Shown: in pieces, positions 31,901 to 41,040 of the stretch | How positions within the stretch are numbered: the first letter of the stretch is position 1 | Layout: every line of letters starts with the position of its first letter | Source of the DNA: Flavisolibacter tropicus | Lineage (GTDB): Bacteria > Bacteroidota > Bacteroidia > Chitinophagales > Chitinophagaceae | Length of the DNA stretch: 64,000 bases | Direction of reading: 5' to 3' | NCBI RefSeq assembly: GCF_001644645.1 | Contig: NZ_CP011390.1 | Span: forward strand, 4,336,001 to 4,400,000 | Translations under genes and position numbers: made by a program | The notes under the pieces: model-generated | What the model was told of the DNA's origin: nothing | Database searches by the model: none | The model's input: the letters and a program-made list of their open reading frames with translations, nothing else

Positions 31901-33052
31901 CTAAGCGGGCCTTGTGCTATGGGTCCTTCCCCCTTCGGGGGAGTTGGAGGGGGCTGCAAATCCCAACTTCTGCTCAATCGCCTTTGGCAATTGTGGTAGT
32001 CTTCTTCTTTCAATAAGGAAAGATGTTAACTGCGCAATCTCCTTAAAGATATAGTGCTTGTCAGCAGCTGATTTTAAGTAGTCTTTACCACTGCTTCCAC
32101 CTGTTCCAATACGGGTACCGATCATGCGGTGCACCATATTCATATGGCGGTGACGCCAGGTGCTTAGTTGCTCGTCGATCTCCAAAAGATTATTCAACAG
32201 CTGGAAGGGCAGTTGTAATAAAGGATAGCCGCGATACAGCATGATGAACAAAGCAGCACGATTAGCTTTAGCAGAAAGCGTATAGTGTGTTTCCTTGTGC
32301 TCAAACATCACTTCATGGAATGCTTCCAGGTTGTTCTTTTCGGCTTCCGCAAGACTGTTGCTGTAACTATTGGTATAGGCCACCCAGAATGGGTGAATAT
32401 CATTGGTTTTTGATGGAGAGAGCTCTTTCCATGCTTCTGCATCATCAAAGAAAGGCATACGCTCCAGCCAGTCGTTCACCAATTGTAAGAAAGATTGGTT
32501 GGTCTCAGCCTGTTTGATCAGGTCTACGTGTTCCTGGCGTAACTGCGCGGTGTAGTATTCTTTTCCGTGGCGGTACTCAAACTTCAATCCTAGTTTGGCT
32601 TCCAACAGTTTAAACTGCCAGCTCTGAAAACCAGAAGCCGGACGCAGCATATCGCGGAAGTCCAGGAAGTCCATAGGTGTCATGGTTTCCAGGATATCAA
32701 TTTGATGTACCAGCACACGCAGGATCACAACCATGCGGTTCAGGCGGTGAACCACAGTTTGCAACTCCGGTGAGTTATCATTCAGCGAAGGCTGTCGCAT
32801 AATAGCAACCAGTGAATCTGCCTCGTGATGCAGCTGCTTGAACCATAGCTCATAGGCCTGATGGATGATGATAAACAACATTTCATCATGGGCAGAGGCA
32901 TTCAGCTTATCGCTTTCAGGAAACTGTGCGTTTAGAATTTTGTCCAGTTGTAAATAATCGTGGTAATGCACGTCACCTGATCCAGACACTTGGCTTGCTC
33001 CAAAGGGGCAACCTTGACTTGTAGTGTCGTTTTTCAATTCATTAGCAGACAT
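31901..33052 (-). CDS. kynA: Tryptophan 2,3-dioxygenase
   Basis: 383 residues. TDO motifs: HDEMLFIIIHQAYELWFKQL (active-site His55), RDMLRPASGFQS, and WRHRHMNMVHRMIGTRIGTG with candidate haem ligand His303, then GGSSGKDYLK. It opens the tryptophan indole ring with O2 to N-formylkynurenine, the first step of the kynurenine pathway. No other kyn genes are adjacent. The last 18 or so residues (AAPSNSPEGGRTHSTRPA) are encoded by a dispersed GC-rich palindrome and are not family-conserved. The start context has no promoter box. Confidence 0.94.
   Translation of the reverse strand: MSANELKNDTTSQGCPFGASQVSGSGDVHYHDYLQLDKILNAQFPESDKLNASAHDEMLFIIIHQAYELWFKQLHHEADSLVAIMRQPSLNDNSPELQTVVHRLNRMVVILRVLVHQIDILETMTPMDFLDFRDMLRPASGFQSWQFKLLEAKLGLKFEYRHGKEYYTAQLRQEHVDLIKQAETNQSFLQLVNDWLERMPFFDDAEAWKELSPSKTNDIHPFWVAYTNSYSNSLAEAEKNNLEAFHEVMFEHKETHYTLSAKANRAALFIMLYRGYPLLQLPFQLLNNLLEIDEQLSTWRHRHMNMVHRMIGTRIGTGGSSGKDYLKSAADKHYIFKEIAQLTSFLIERRRLPQLPKAIEQKLGFAAPSNSPEGGRTHSTRPA
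31918..31956. repeat. GC-rich dispersed palindrome, copy 6 (inside the kynA 3' end)
   Basis: GGGTCCTTCCCCCTTCGGGG, then GAGTTGGAGGGGGCTGC. It overlaps the final codons of the dioxygenase, so the repeat seems to have replaced or extended the native C-terminus. Confidence 0.7.
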
Positions 33053-33199
33053 ATCGTTGTACTTACTTGAGAAATTAGTTTATAAACTATGTTTTGGTTT
33101 CATATAGTGCTTCCCCATTCACGTCTCATCACTCATCACTCACGCTGCTTGCCCTATTGCGTGCAGCGTGTAGCGTTCAGCTTGCAGCTTTCTCACCAC

Positions 33200-34486
33200 T
33201 CACGAGATAAACTCATACCCAATATCACTTCTATAATACTTGTCTTCAAAGTCTATCGTATCCATAATGGTCTTAGCATTGTCCACCGCTGCTTCAACAG
33301 TATCAGCAAGCGCTGTTACGCAAAATACGCGACCACCATTGGTAACAATGGTTCCATCTATATCCTTTGTTCCTGCATGAAATACAAAAACATCATTGCC
33401 CTGTTCAAACTCTTTCAGACCACTAATGGGTAGTCCTTTTTTGTGTTCATTAGGGTATCCACCGCTTACAGCCATTATTGTGGTTGCAAAACGGCTATCA
33501 TGTTCTATAGGGGTGTTGGTCAGTTCTCCTTTAGCAGTAGCTGTTAAGAGTTCTACCAGGTCATTCTTCAACCGGGGCATTACTACTTCTGTTTCCGGGT
33601 CACCCATGCGGCAGTTGTATTCAATAACATAAGGTTCATCACCCACTTTCATCAAGCCAATGAAGACGAAGCCTTTATAATCCAGGTTATCTTTTTGCAG
33701 TCCTTTTACGGTAGGTTCTACAACTTTAGTAATCACCTTTTGCATGAAGGTATTGTCGGCAAATGGAACCGGGCTTACGGCACCCATGCCACCGGTGTTA
33801 AGACCCGTATCACCTTCTCCCACACGCTTATAATCTTTTGCTTCGGGCAGCACTACATAGTTGTTGCCGTCGGTCAATACAAATACAGAGAGCTCAATTC
33901 CATCTAAATATTCTTCTACTACCACGCGCTTACCGGCTTCGCCAAATTTGGCGCGTTGGATCATCAGCTCAAATTCAGAAACGGCTTCAACATGGTTCTG
34001 GCAGATGATTACACCCTTACCAGCAGCCAGACCATCTGCTTTTAATACAATAGGTAAGGTATGACGGTGCAGGTATTCTACTCCATCCGTAAAATTTTCG
34101 GTTGTGAATTCCCGGTAGGCGGCAGTTGGAATGCCGTGGCGGTCCATAAAAGCCTTGGCAAAGGCCTTACTACCCTCCAGTTGGGCGGCTTCCTGTGAAG
34201 GACCAATGATCAGCAAATGTTGCGTGGCAGGGTCTGTTTTCAAATAATTAACTAAACCTTTTACTAAAGGTTCTTCCGGACCTATCACAACAAGTTCAAT
34301 ATTGCGTTCTAAACAAGTAGTTTTGATTGCTTCGAAATCCGTAACGCTAAAAGAAAGGTTAGTACCATGTTGTGCAGTGCCGGTATTACCGGGTGCTATA
34401 AACAACTGGTCACAAAACTTGCTTTGCGTCAATTTCCAGGCAAGCGCATGCTCTCGTCCGCCCGAGCCTAATAATAAAATATTCAT
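33200..34486 (-). CDS. purD: Phosphoribosylamine-glycine ligase
   Basis: 428 residues from ATG 34486; the longer frame to 34552 adds an unrelated leader. It starts MNILLLGSGGREHALAW, the GARS N-domain signature. The ATP-grasp core follows: GPSQEAAQLEGSKAFAKAFM, VLKADGLAAGKGVII, LNTGGMGAVSP, and YNCRMGDPETEVVMPRL for Mg-ATP ligation. It joins glycine to phosphoribosylamine in purine synthesis. No other pur genes are near. It is divergent from the POT transporters. Confidence 0.95.
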   Translation of the reverse strand: MNILLLGSGGREHALAWKLTQSKFCDQLFIAPGNTGTAQHGTNLSFSVTDFEAIKTTCLERNIELVVIGPEEPLVKGLVNYLKTDPATQHLLIIGPSQEAAQLEGSKAFAKAFMDRHGIPTAAYREFTTENFTDGVEYLHRHTLPIVLKADGLAAGKGVIICQNHVEAVSEFELMIQRAKFGEAGKRVVVEEYLDGIELSVFVLTDGNNYVVLPEAKDYKRVGEGDTGLNTGGMGAVSPVPFADNTFMQKVITKVVEPTVKGLQKDNLDYKGFVFIGLMKVGDEPYVIEYNCRMGDPETEVVMPRLKNDLVELLTATAKGELTNTPIEHDSRFATTIMAVSGGYPNEHKKGLPISGLKEFEQGNDVFVFHAGTKDIDGTIVTNGGRVFCVTALADTVEAAVDNAKTIMDTIDFEDKYYRSDIGYEFIS

Positions 34487-34589
34487 GAGGAGGGAGATAA
34501 TGTGGTGCGAAGTTCGGGGAAGAAGGTGAAAGAACAGAAATATATCTGACAACGGTATTTTTCACTATTTTGTACCCCTCATCAATAAA

Positions 34590-36188
34590 ATGTCTAACGA
34601 AAAGGCTATTATGAATTCAACTATTCTAGAAAAAGACGTACCCCAGAAAGGTCACCCAAAAGGTTTGTATGTGTTGTTTGCCACAGAGATGTGGGAACGT
34701 TTTAACTACTATGGCATGCGCGCCATCCTGGTGCTGTTCATGACCAAAGCATTGTTGTTTGATAAGGCTTTTGCTTCCAACTTATATGGAAGCTATACAG
34801 GGCTGGTGTATTTAACACCCTTGATCGGTGGTTACATGGCCGACAGATATTGGGGTAACAAACGCTCCATTATTGTTGGTGGATTGATCATGGCCATCGG
34901 AGAATTTTTATTGTTCTTCTGTGGTTCATTATATAATAGCTCGGAATCGTTGTCAACGCTTCTATTCTTTTCCGGCCTAGGCTTTATGATTGCCGGTAAT
35001 GGATTCTTTAAACCAAATATTTCTTCTTTAGTTGGTCAGTTATATCCTAAAGGAGACAGACGCATTGATGCAGCCTATACCATCTTCTATATGGGTATCA
35101 ACGTAGGTGGTGCTTTTGGACCTTTCCTTTGCGGTTTGGTAGGTGACACCGGAAACCCAGCTGATTTTAAATGGGCCTTCCTGGTGGCCGGTATTGGTAT
35201 GTTGATCAGCGTAGTAGTTCAACTACTTTTTCATAACAAATATGTTAAAGATCCAAAATCAGGCGAGGTGCTTGGCTTAACACCTACAACTCATGTAAAC
35301 GTTGATGAGACTGATAAAGGCGATGTGTTGAAGCCAGTAAGTACTCCAAGCAAAGCAACCAACCCGTTTTTGATGGCGGTTGGGTTGTTATTGTTCTCTT
35401 TCCTTGCAGTTGGTTTGATCTATGTAGATGCCAAAGTATTTAGTTACTTATTCTATTTATTGATCGCTTCTATCGTGTTGATTGCTTCGATCATCTTTAC
35501 CGATAAGAAATTGACAAGCGGTGAGAAAACAAGAGTAGCTGTGATTTTCATCGTATCCTTCTTCGTGATCTTTTTCTGGAGTGCCTTCGAGCAAGCCGGT
35601 GCTTCATTGACATACTTTGCCGAAGAGCAAACACAACGCCAGGTAGGTTCATTTACAGTGCCTGCCAGCTGGTTCCAGTCGTTGAATTCCGTTTTTGTTG
35701 TGGCTTTTGCCCCTCTATTTGCCTGGTTATGGGTTAAGATGGGAAAAAGAGAGCCGTCTTCGCCTACTAAAATGGCATTAGGTCTGTTCTTGTTAGCAGT
35801 AGGTTATCTATGGATTGGCTTTGGTGTAAAAGATGTAGCGCCAGGTGTAAAAGTGAGCATGATCTGGTTAACAGGTATGTACGCTTTGCATACATGGGGT
35901 GAACTGTGTTTATCTCCTATTGGTTTATCAATGGTAAACAAACTGGCTCCATTGAAATTTGCTTCTTTACTAATGGCCGTTTGGTTTACAGCTAATGCAT
36001 TTGCCAATAACCTGGCTGGAAAGCTAAGTGCCTTGTATCCAGAAGCTGGCAAGCCTACCGTTTTCCTTGGTTATCAAATGACCAATATGAATGACTTCTT
36101 TATGTTGTTCGTAGGTATGGCAGGTGTTGCTTCTATCATCTTGTTCCTGCTTTCTAAGAAGCTGCAGACGATGATGAATGCTAAATAA
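34590..36188 (+). CDS. POT family proton-coupled peptide transporter (paralogue 1)
   Basis: 532 residues, about 14 helices. POT/PTR2 motifs: TEMWERFNYYGMRAILVLFM with the ExxERF proton-coupling signature, GGYMADRYWG, GNGFFKPNISSLVGQLY, and FYMGINVGGAFGPFLCG. The late motif WGELCLSPIGLSMVNKLAP is also present. It imports di- and tripeptides with protons across the inner membrane. It is first of three tandem paralogues with a terminator after it, so it is partly independent of the others. Confidence 0.93.
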   Translation: MSNEKAIMNSTILEKDVPQKGHPKGLYVLFATEMWERFNYYGMRAILVLFMTKALLFDKAFASNLYGSYTGLVYLTPLIGGYMADRYWGNKRSIIVGGLIMAIGEFLLFFCGSLYNSSESLSTLLFFSGLGFMIAGNGFFKPNISSLVGQLYPKGDRRIDAAYTIFYMGINVGGAFGPFLCGLVGDTGNPADFKWAFLVAGIGMLISVVVQLLFHNKYVKDPKSGEVLGLTPTTHVNVDETDKGDVLKPVSTPSKATNPFLMAVGLLLFSFLAVGLIYVDAKVFSYLFYLLIASIVLIASIIFTDKKLTSGEKTRVAVIFIVSFFVIFFWSAFEQAGASLTYFAEEQTQRQVGSFTVPASWFQSLNSVFVVAFAPLFAWLWVKMGKREPSSPTKMALGLFLLAVGYLWIGFGVKDVAPGVKVSMIWLTGMYALHTWGELCLSPIGLSMVNKLAPLKFASLLMAVWFTANAFANNLAGKLSALYPEAGKPTVFLGYQMTNMNDFFMLFVGMAGVASIILFLLSKKLQTMMNAK

Positions 36189-36209
36189 TCACACAATATA
36201 TTAATTCAC

Positions 36210-36243
36210 AAGGGTGGTGTTTTTTACATCACCCTTCTTTTTG
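36210..36243 (+). terminator. Intrinsic terminator between POT paralogues 1 and 2
   Basis: AAGGGTGGTG (36210-36219) pairs with CATCACCCTT (36227-36236) with one G-U pair, followed by CTTTTTTG. It ends 15 bp before the next ATG, so it could also act as a leader attenuator. Confidence 0.75.
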
Positions 36244-36257
36244 TAAACACATGAATT

Positions 36258-37889
36258 ATGTTTAAGAAACATCCGAAGGCGCTTCCTTTTTTGTTTTTTT
36301 CTGAAATGTGGGAACGCTTTGGCTACTACTTGATGGTGGGCATCTTTACGCTTTACCTCAAAGATGTAAAAGCTGGTTTTTCCATGACGGAAGCGGAGGC
36401 CGCTGATCTCTATGGAACCTTTATTGCCCTTGTATTCTTAACACCTTTCTTAGGTGGCCTGCTGGCCGATCGTTACCTGGGTTATCGCAAATCCATCATT
36501 GCAGGCGGTCTCTTAATGGCAGTAGGTTACAGTCTGATGTTTGTACACAGCCTGGCTACTGTATATACAGCTATGACGCTGGTGATCATTGGTAATGGTT
36601 TCTTTAAGCCTAATATCTCCACCTTGTTAGGTAATGTGTATTCTACCCCGCAGTATGAAAAGCAAAAGGATGATGGCTACAATATCTTTTACATGGGTAT
36701 CAATATTGGCGCCTTCATCTGCAACTTTATCAGTGCCGCCCTATATAGTGCTTATGGTTGGGGCTATGCGTTCTTGTCGGCGGGTATAGGGATGTTTATA
36801 GGAGTGATCATCTTTATAGCTGGTACGCGCCACTATAAAGCCTTTGACATAAAGAAAGAGGTGAGTGAGAACGATATGCCGATGTCGAAGATTGTGATGC
36901 TCATATTAGTACCATCCATCATTGCCGGTGTTATTGGCTGGATGATTCCAGGTTCTTTGGTTGGATCCGATTCTACGGATGCTTTCATCTTTGCTTGTAT
37001 ACCGGTGATCTATTTTTATGCATCGCTATACTTTAAAGCAAATGCAGAAGATAAGCGCCCGGTTGCAGCCTTGCTGGCCATCTTCGCAGTAGTGATCTTA
37101 TTCTGGGCCGTGTTCAAACAAAATGGTTCTGCTTTGAATACATGGGCCGACCGCTATACGGATCGCACTGTTACCGGAAACACAGAGCATGCATTTCGTT
37201 TCTTTAAACAGGCGCAGCCACTGGCATATAAAAAAGACTCTGTTGCATTATACGATGAGCAGTTTCGTTTGCAAAAAGAAAACGGCGTAGTCGTAAAGGA
37301 ATATAACTATCCTACTTATTTTCGCAACATTCCGGAAGCAGAACGCCCATCAGATGGTAATGAAGTAAGTTTATGGGCTACCAACTTAAGCCAGTCCATC
37401 AACCCTGGTTGGGTAATCGCTTTAACGCCATTGATTGTGGCATTCTTTACCTGGATGCGGCGTCGGAATCGTGAGCCTTCTACGGCTACCAAAATAGCGT
37501 TTGGATTATTTATTTCAGGGTTATCAGCTTTAGTAATGGTTGGTGCTGTGTATGCCAGTAACAATGGGGCTGAGAAAGCCAGCGTATTATGGCTGATCTG
37601 CAGCTACGGTGTGATTACTATTGGGGAGTTGCTGTTAAGCCCCATGGGATTATCTATTGTGTCCAAGCTTAGCCCGGTTCGTATTACCTCATTGATGATG
37701 GGTGGCTGGTTTTTATCAACCTCTATTGGTAATAAACTATCGGGTGTCCTTGCTACGCTTTGGGATACGTATGATCATAAAGCCAACTATTTCTGGTTGA
37801 ACTTTATCCTCCTCATGTCAGCGGCCATTCTTTGCTTCCTGCTGCTACGTTGGTTAAACGGCATCATGAAGGAAAAAGGGGTGAAATAG
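36258..37889 (+). CDS. POT family proton-coupled peptide transporter (paralogue 2)
   Basis: 543 residues. It starts MFKKHPKALPFLFFSEMWER with the motif EMWERFGYYLM, then GGLLADRYLGYRKS, GNGFFKPNISTLLGNVY, FYMGINIGAFICNFIS, and GELLLSPMGLSIVSKLSP. A polar insert of about 60 residues (TDRTVTGNTEHAFRFFKQAQ to about EAERPSDGNE) lies in a loop near 300-370 and is absent from its neighbours. It could be a periplasmic domain that alters substrate choice. Only 64 bp without a terminator separate it from paralogue 3, so these two probably share a transcript. Confidence 0.93.
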   Translation: MFKKHPKALPFLFFSEMWERFGYYLMVGIFTLYLKDVKAGFSMTEAEAADLYGTFIALVFLTPFLGGLLADRYLGYRKSIIAGGLLMAVGYSLMFVHSLATVYTAMTLVIIGNGFFKPNISTLLGNVYSTPQYEKQKDDGYNIFYMGINIGAFICNFISAALYSAYGWGYAFLSAGIGMFIGVIIFIAGTRHYKAFDIKKEVSENDMPMSKIVMLILVPSIIAGVIGWMIPGSLVGSDSTDAFIFACIPVIYFYASLYFKANAEDKRPVAALLAIFAVVILFWAVFKQNGSALNTWADRYTDRTVTGNTEHAFRFFKQAQPLAYKKDSVALYDEQFRLQKENGVVVKEYNYPTYFRNIPEAERPSDGNEVSLWATNLSQSINPGWVIALTPLIVAFFTWMRRRNREPSTATKIAFGLFISGLSALVMVGAVYASNNGAEKASVLWLICSYGVITIGELLLSPMGLSIVSKLSPVRITSLMMGGWFLSTSIGNKLSGVLATLWDTYDHKANYFWLNFILLMSAAILCFLLLRWLNGIMKEKGVK

Positions 37890-37953
37890 TTGCCAACTCA
37901 AATCATGTTTTAAATCGCCGTAACGGCACTCAATTCGTTTTTCTAATAATACC

Positions 37954-39462
37954 ATGATAGAACTTAAAACATCAGCGGCGCCAGTAAATAAGTTGGAGGC
38001 GCCTGTTAGCCGCAAACACCCCCGGCAATTGTATATGCTGTTCTTTGCCGAAATGTGGGAACGATTCTCATTCTACGGAATGAAGGCCTTGTTGTTGGCC
38101 TATATGGTTACCCAATTGAAGTTTGATGAACCCAAAGGTTACGCCATTCTGGGTTCCTATGCAGCATTGGTTTACACGATGCCGATGTTTGGCGGTATGA
38201 TGGCAGACCGCTTTCTGGGTTACCGACGAAGCGTTTTATTTGGAGGCATACTGATGTCGATAGGGCATTTGGTATTAGCCATTCCAGAAGACTGGAGTTT
38301 CTTCTATGGCATGGCTTTCATTATCTGTGGTAATGGTTTCTTTAAGCCTAATATTTCCAGCCTTGTTGGTACGCTTTACAGTAATAACGATCCTAGAAAG
38401 GATAGTGCCTTTTCACTCTTTTACATGGGCATCAACATAGGTGCTGCGCTTGGTGGGATACTCTGTGGCTATGTAGGTGAGCGCATCAACTGGCATTATG
38501 GCTTTGGTCTTGCCGGTATTTTTATGATACTCGGTCTTATTGTATTTGCTATAGGTAAGAAGTCGTTATTGGAAAAAGGTCTGCCTCCAGATGAAGCTTA
38601 TTTGAAAAAGCCACGGTTTGCTTTTGTAACAACAGAACATATTATTTATGCGGCTACCTTACTGGTAATTCCAGTCATCGTTCTGCTGTTTCATCAATAT
38701 GAGGTAATGGATTATCTCATGTTTGGATTAGGGTTGGCAGCTATTTCCTATATTTTATTCGTGGCTTTCCAGTTAGAAAGAGGGGCTAAGTTTAAGCTGT
38801 TGGCGGCCTTGGTAATGATTGTCTCCTCTACGCTTTTCTGGGCCTTTTATGAGCAGAATGCAGGATCGCTGAACCTCTTTGCTATGCGTAATGTGGACAT
38901 GCACTTTTTTGGCTTTGATTTGCCCGCTTTATCTGTCAATAACTTTCTGCCGCCAGGCTGGGTGATCCTACTAAGTTTGGTTTTTGCCTGGCTATGGCCA
39001 TGGTTAAGCAAAAGAGGAAAGGAGCCTTCTACACCTTTGAAGTTTGCGTTGTCTTTCATTTTAATGGGTGTTGGCTTTTTAGTGTTTTACCTGGCTTGTA
39101 GCATCAGTAAATCAAATGGCTTGATTCCGCTGTGGGCCTTCGTTGCCGGCTACTTCTTTGTTATCTGTGGTGAGTTGTGCATATCGCCTATCGGTCTTTC
39201 CATGGTAACCAAATTAGCACCTGCTAAAATTGTTGCCTTGATGATGGGGATCTGGTTTTTTGCAAGCGCCATTGGTGAATTTATGGCTGGTAAAATTGGC
39301 TCCTTAATGAGTGTGCCTGAAAATGTTGTAAACGATCCGGTGCAATCCCTGCCTTATTATGCAAACATTTTGAATAAGATTGGATTGGGTTCAATCGGTA
39401 TTGGTGTGTTGTTGATTTGCTTAGTGCCCGTAATCCGTAGATGGATGAAGGATGTGAAGTAA
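37954..39462 (+). CDS. POT family proton-coupled peptide transporter (paralogue 3)
   Basis: 502 residues. Motifs: AEMWERFSFYGMKALLLAYM, GGMMADRFLGYRRS, GNGFFKPNISSLVGTLY, FYMGINIGAALGGILCG, and GELCISPIGLSMVTKLAP. It is the shortest of the three. The ADRFLGYRRS and FYMGINIG segments are closer to paralogue 2 in places and to paralogue 1 in others, which does not give an obvious order of duplication. A strong AGCACTCC-type terminator closes the cluster. Confidence 0.93.
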   Translation: MIELKTSAAPVNKLEAPVSRKHPRQLYMLFFAEMWERFSFYGMKALLLAYMVTQLKFDEPKGYAILGSYAALVYTMPMFGGMMADRFLGYRRSVLFGGILMSIGHLVLAIPEDWSFFYGMAFIICGNGFFKPNISSLVGTLYSNNDPRKDSAFSLFYMGINIGAALGGILCGYVGERINWHYGFGLAGIFMILGLIVFAIGKKSLLEKGLPPDEAYLKKPRFAFVTTEHIIYAATLLVIPVIVLLFHQYEVMDYLMFGLGLAAISYILFVAFQLERGAKFKLLAALVMIVSSTLFWAFYEQNAGSLNLFAMRNVDMHFFGFDLPALSVNNFLPPGWVILLSLVFAWLWPWLSKRGKEPSTPLKFALSFILMGVGFLVFYLACSISKSNGLIPLWAFVAGYFFVICGELCISPIGLSMVTKLAPAKIVALMMGIWFFASAIGEFMAGKIGSLMSVPENVVNDPVQSLPYYANILNKIGLGSIGIGVLLICLVPVIRRWMKDVK

Positions 39463-39490
39463 TTGTTATCGAATACGCAATTAAATGAAG

Positions 39491-39517
39491 AAGCACTCCC
39501 TAAAGTGGAGTGCTTTT
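39491..39517. terminator. Intrinsic terminator, AGCACTCC type, copy 2
   Basis: AAGCACTCC (39491-39499) pairs with GGAGTGCTT (39507-39515), followed by TT. It ends the POT cluster on the plus strand. Confidence 0.82.
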
Positions 39518-39576
39518 GTATTTATTGATCTCTTTGTAAACGTAACGTATTGTTGAAAAGCCAAGCGCTGTGCTTT

Positions 39577-39611
39577 GGGTCTCCTTCCCTTCGGGGGAGC
39601 GGGAGGGGGGC
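39577..39611. repeat. GC-rich dispersed palindrome, copy 7
   Basis: GGTCTCCTTCCCTTCGGGGG followed by AGCGGGAGGGGGGC. It abuts the stop codon of the DUF1501 gene, the same placement as near rodA and the exonuclease. Confidence 0.7.
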
Positions 39612-39612
39612 T

Positions 39613-40818
39613 TTAAATAAACTTCAACTGCTCATACTTTTTACCTAAGATCTTCTGATCATCGGCTCGTAACCACTTATCTAACACCGTAGCATATACG
39701 TTTTTAAAATCTACTTTATATTTCAGATCGCCTTCATCCAGATCATTTAAATCAGGCAAGGCATTAAGAATACCTTTTTCTTTTAGTCCGCCACCAATAA
39801 AGAACATGTTGTTTGCTGTACCATGATCGGTGCCACCACTTGCGTTTTGCGCTACACGGCGACCAAACTCTGAAAAGGTAAAGAACAATACATCATTGAA
39901 GCGGTTGTTGGCCTTCAGGTCTTTGATAAAGGCCGCTACGGCATCATTCATTTCCTTAAATAAACGTTGCTGTTGCTGCTCCTGGTTAACGTGTGTATCA
40001 AAGCTGCCTAGCGATACATAATAGACCTTGGTGTTGATCTCTGAATAGATCAGAGAAGCAATGGTTTTTAAGTTTGTGCCTAACTCTGTCTTAGGGTAAT
40101 CTGCTCCAGTAGGATGCAGACGGGACTGCTTAAAAATATAGTCTGCAGATGAAAGTGTTTCGGCCATTGTTTTATACAAATACTCTACTGGCTCTTCATC
40201 ATGATGATGGTCTGCACTGTGTTGTTTGGATACCTCTTTAAAGAAACGCTCATTGCTGGTACCAAACAGGCGCTTGGGGTCTTTAAAAGCCAGTGCTTTT
40301 GCCTGCTCTCCCTTCAAGGCAAGACTTAGCACATCGTCCAACTCAAGGGCTTGAGTAGGCTTGTCACAGCCACTACATTGAGCATCTAAATAGCGCCCCA
40401 ACCATCCCGTATTCCAGTACTCATTGCTTTGACTGGCGGTATGCCAAATGTCCATGCTACGGAAGTGTGAACGGTCAGGGTTAGGATAACCTACATTGTT
40501 CAAAATGCCTAGGGAACCATCGTGGTAGGCATCTGCAAAGGCCGATAGGGCAGGATGCAAACCTACTTCATCGGTTAGGCTAATGGCTTTCTCGCGCGTC
40601 ACGCCAAGGCGAGGGCGTGAACGGTAATAAATATCATTACGTACAGGGATAACTGTATTCAAGCCATCATTGCCACCACTTAACTGCAATACTACAACTA
40701 CCTTATTGCCAGCCGGCACCATGGCTTTGCCTTCAAAGGCTTTTAAAAACTTAGGCACCATAAATGAAGCCGTAGCTAATGATCCTACCTGTAGAAATTC
40801 GCGTCGTTTGATTAACAT
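39613..40818 (-). CDS. DUF1501 family protein (sulfatase-like, Tat-type signal)
   Basis: 401 residues from ATG 40818. Upstream codons come from a GC-rich repeat and are rejected. It begins MLIKRREFLQVGSLATASFM, a twin-Arg (R5-R6) signal followed by a short hydrophobic stretch. The DUF1501 body is recognisable: VVLQLSGGNDGLNTVIP, HPALSAFADAYHDGSLGILN, FRSMDIWHTA, TFSEFGRRVAQNASGGTDHG. It is distantly related to alkaline-phosphatase/sulfatase folds, with unknown substrate. It is almost always partnered with DUF1800, as here. Confidence 0.9.
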   Translation of the reverse strand: MLIKRREFLQVGSLATASFMVPKFLKAFEGKAMVPAGNKVVVVLQLSGGNDGLNTVIPVRNDIYYRSRPRLGVTREKAISLTDEVGLHPALSAFADAYHDGSLGILNNVGYPNPDRSHFRSMDIWHTASQSNEYWNTGWLGRYLDAQCSGCDKPTQALELDDVLSLALKGEQAKALAFKDPKRLFGTSNERFFKEVSKQHSADHHHDEEPVEYLYKTMAETLSSADYIFKQSRLHPTGADYPKTELGTNLKTIASLIYSEINTKVYYVSLGSFDTHVNQEQQQQRLFKEMNDAVAAFIKDLKANNRFNDVLFFTFSEFGRRVAQNASGGTDHGTANNMFFIGGGLKEKGILNALPDLNDLDEGDLKYKVDFKNVYATVLDKWLRADDQKILGKKYEQLKFI

Positions 40819-40820
40819 AT

Positions 40821-40862
40821 GCGGCCCCTCCCAACCTCCCCGAAGGGGAGGAGTCCTACCCA
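40821..40862. repeat. GC-rich dispersed palindrome, copy 8
   Basis: GCGGCCCCTCCCAACCTCCC followed by CGAAGGGGAGGAGTC. It lies between the ATG of the DUF1501 gene and the DUF1800 gene, on the 5' side of DUF1501, so repeats are not limited to 3' ends. Confidence 0.7.
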
Positions 40863-41006
40863 CAGCCCTGAAGGCAATGAGAGAACTATATTTTTATTTT
40901 GTTTATGAATTAAATTGTTGAAGTGAGCAACTATCTATAAGTGCTGCTTACTTGTTATCAACTTTATAGTAAAGAACTAATTGTAAAAACAATGCTGACC
41001 TGACCT

Positions 41007-41040
41007 AAGTTCCCCCTTCGGGGGACAGGGGGCCAGCCCC
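41007..41040. repeat. GC-rich dispersed palindrome, copy 9
   Basis: AGTTCCCCCTTCGGGGGACA followed by GGGGGCCAGCCCC. It is joined to the stop codon of the DUF1800 gene. Confidence 0.7.
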
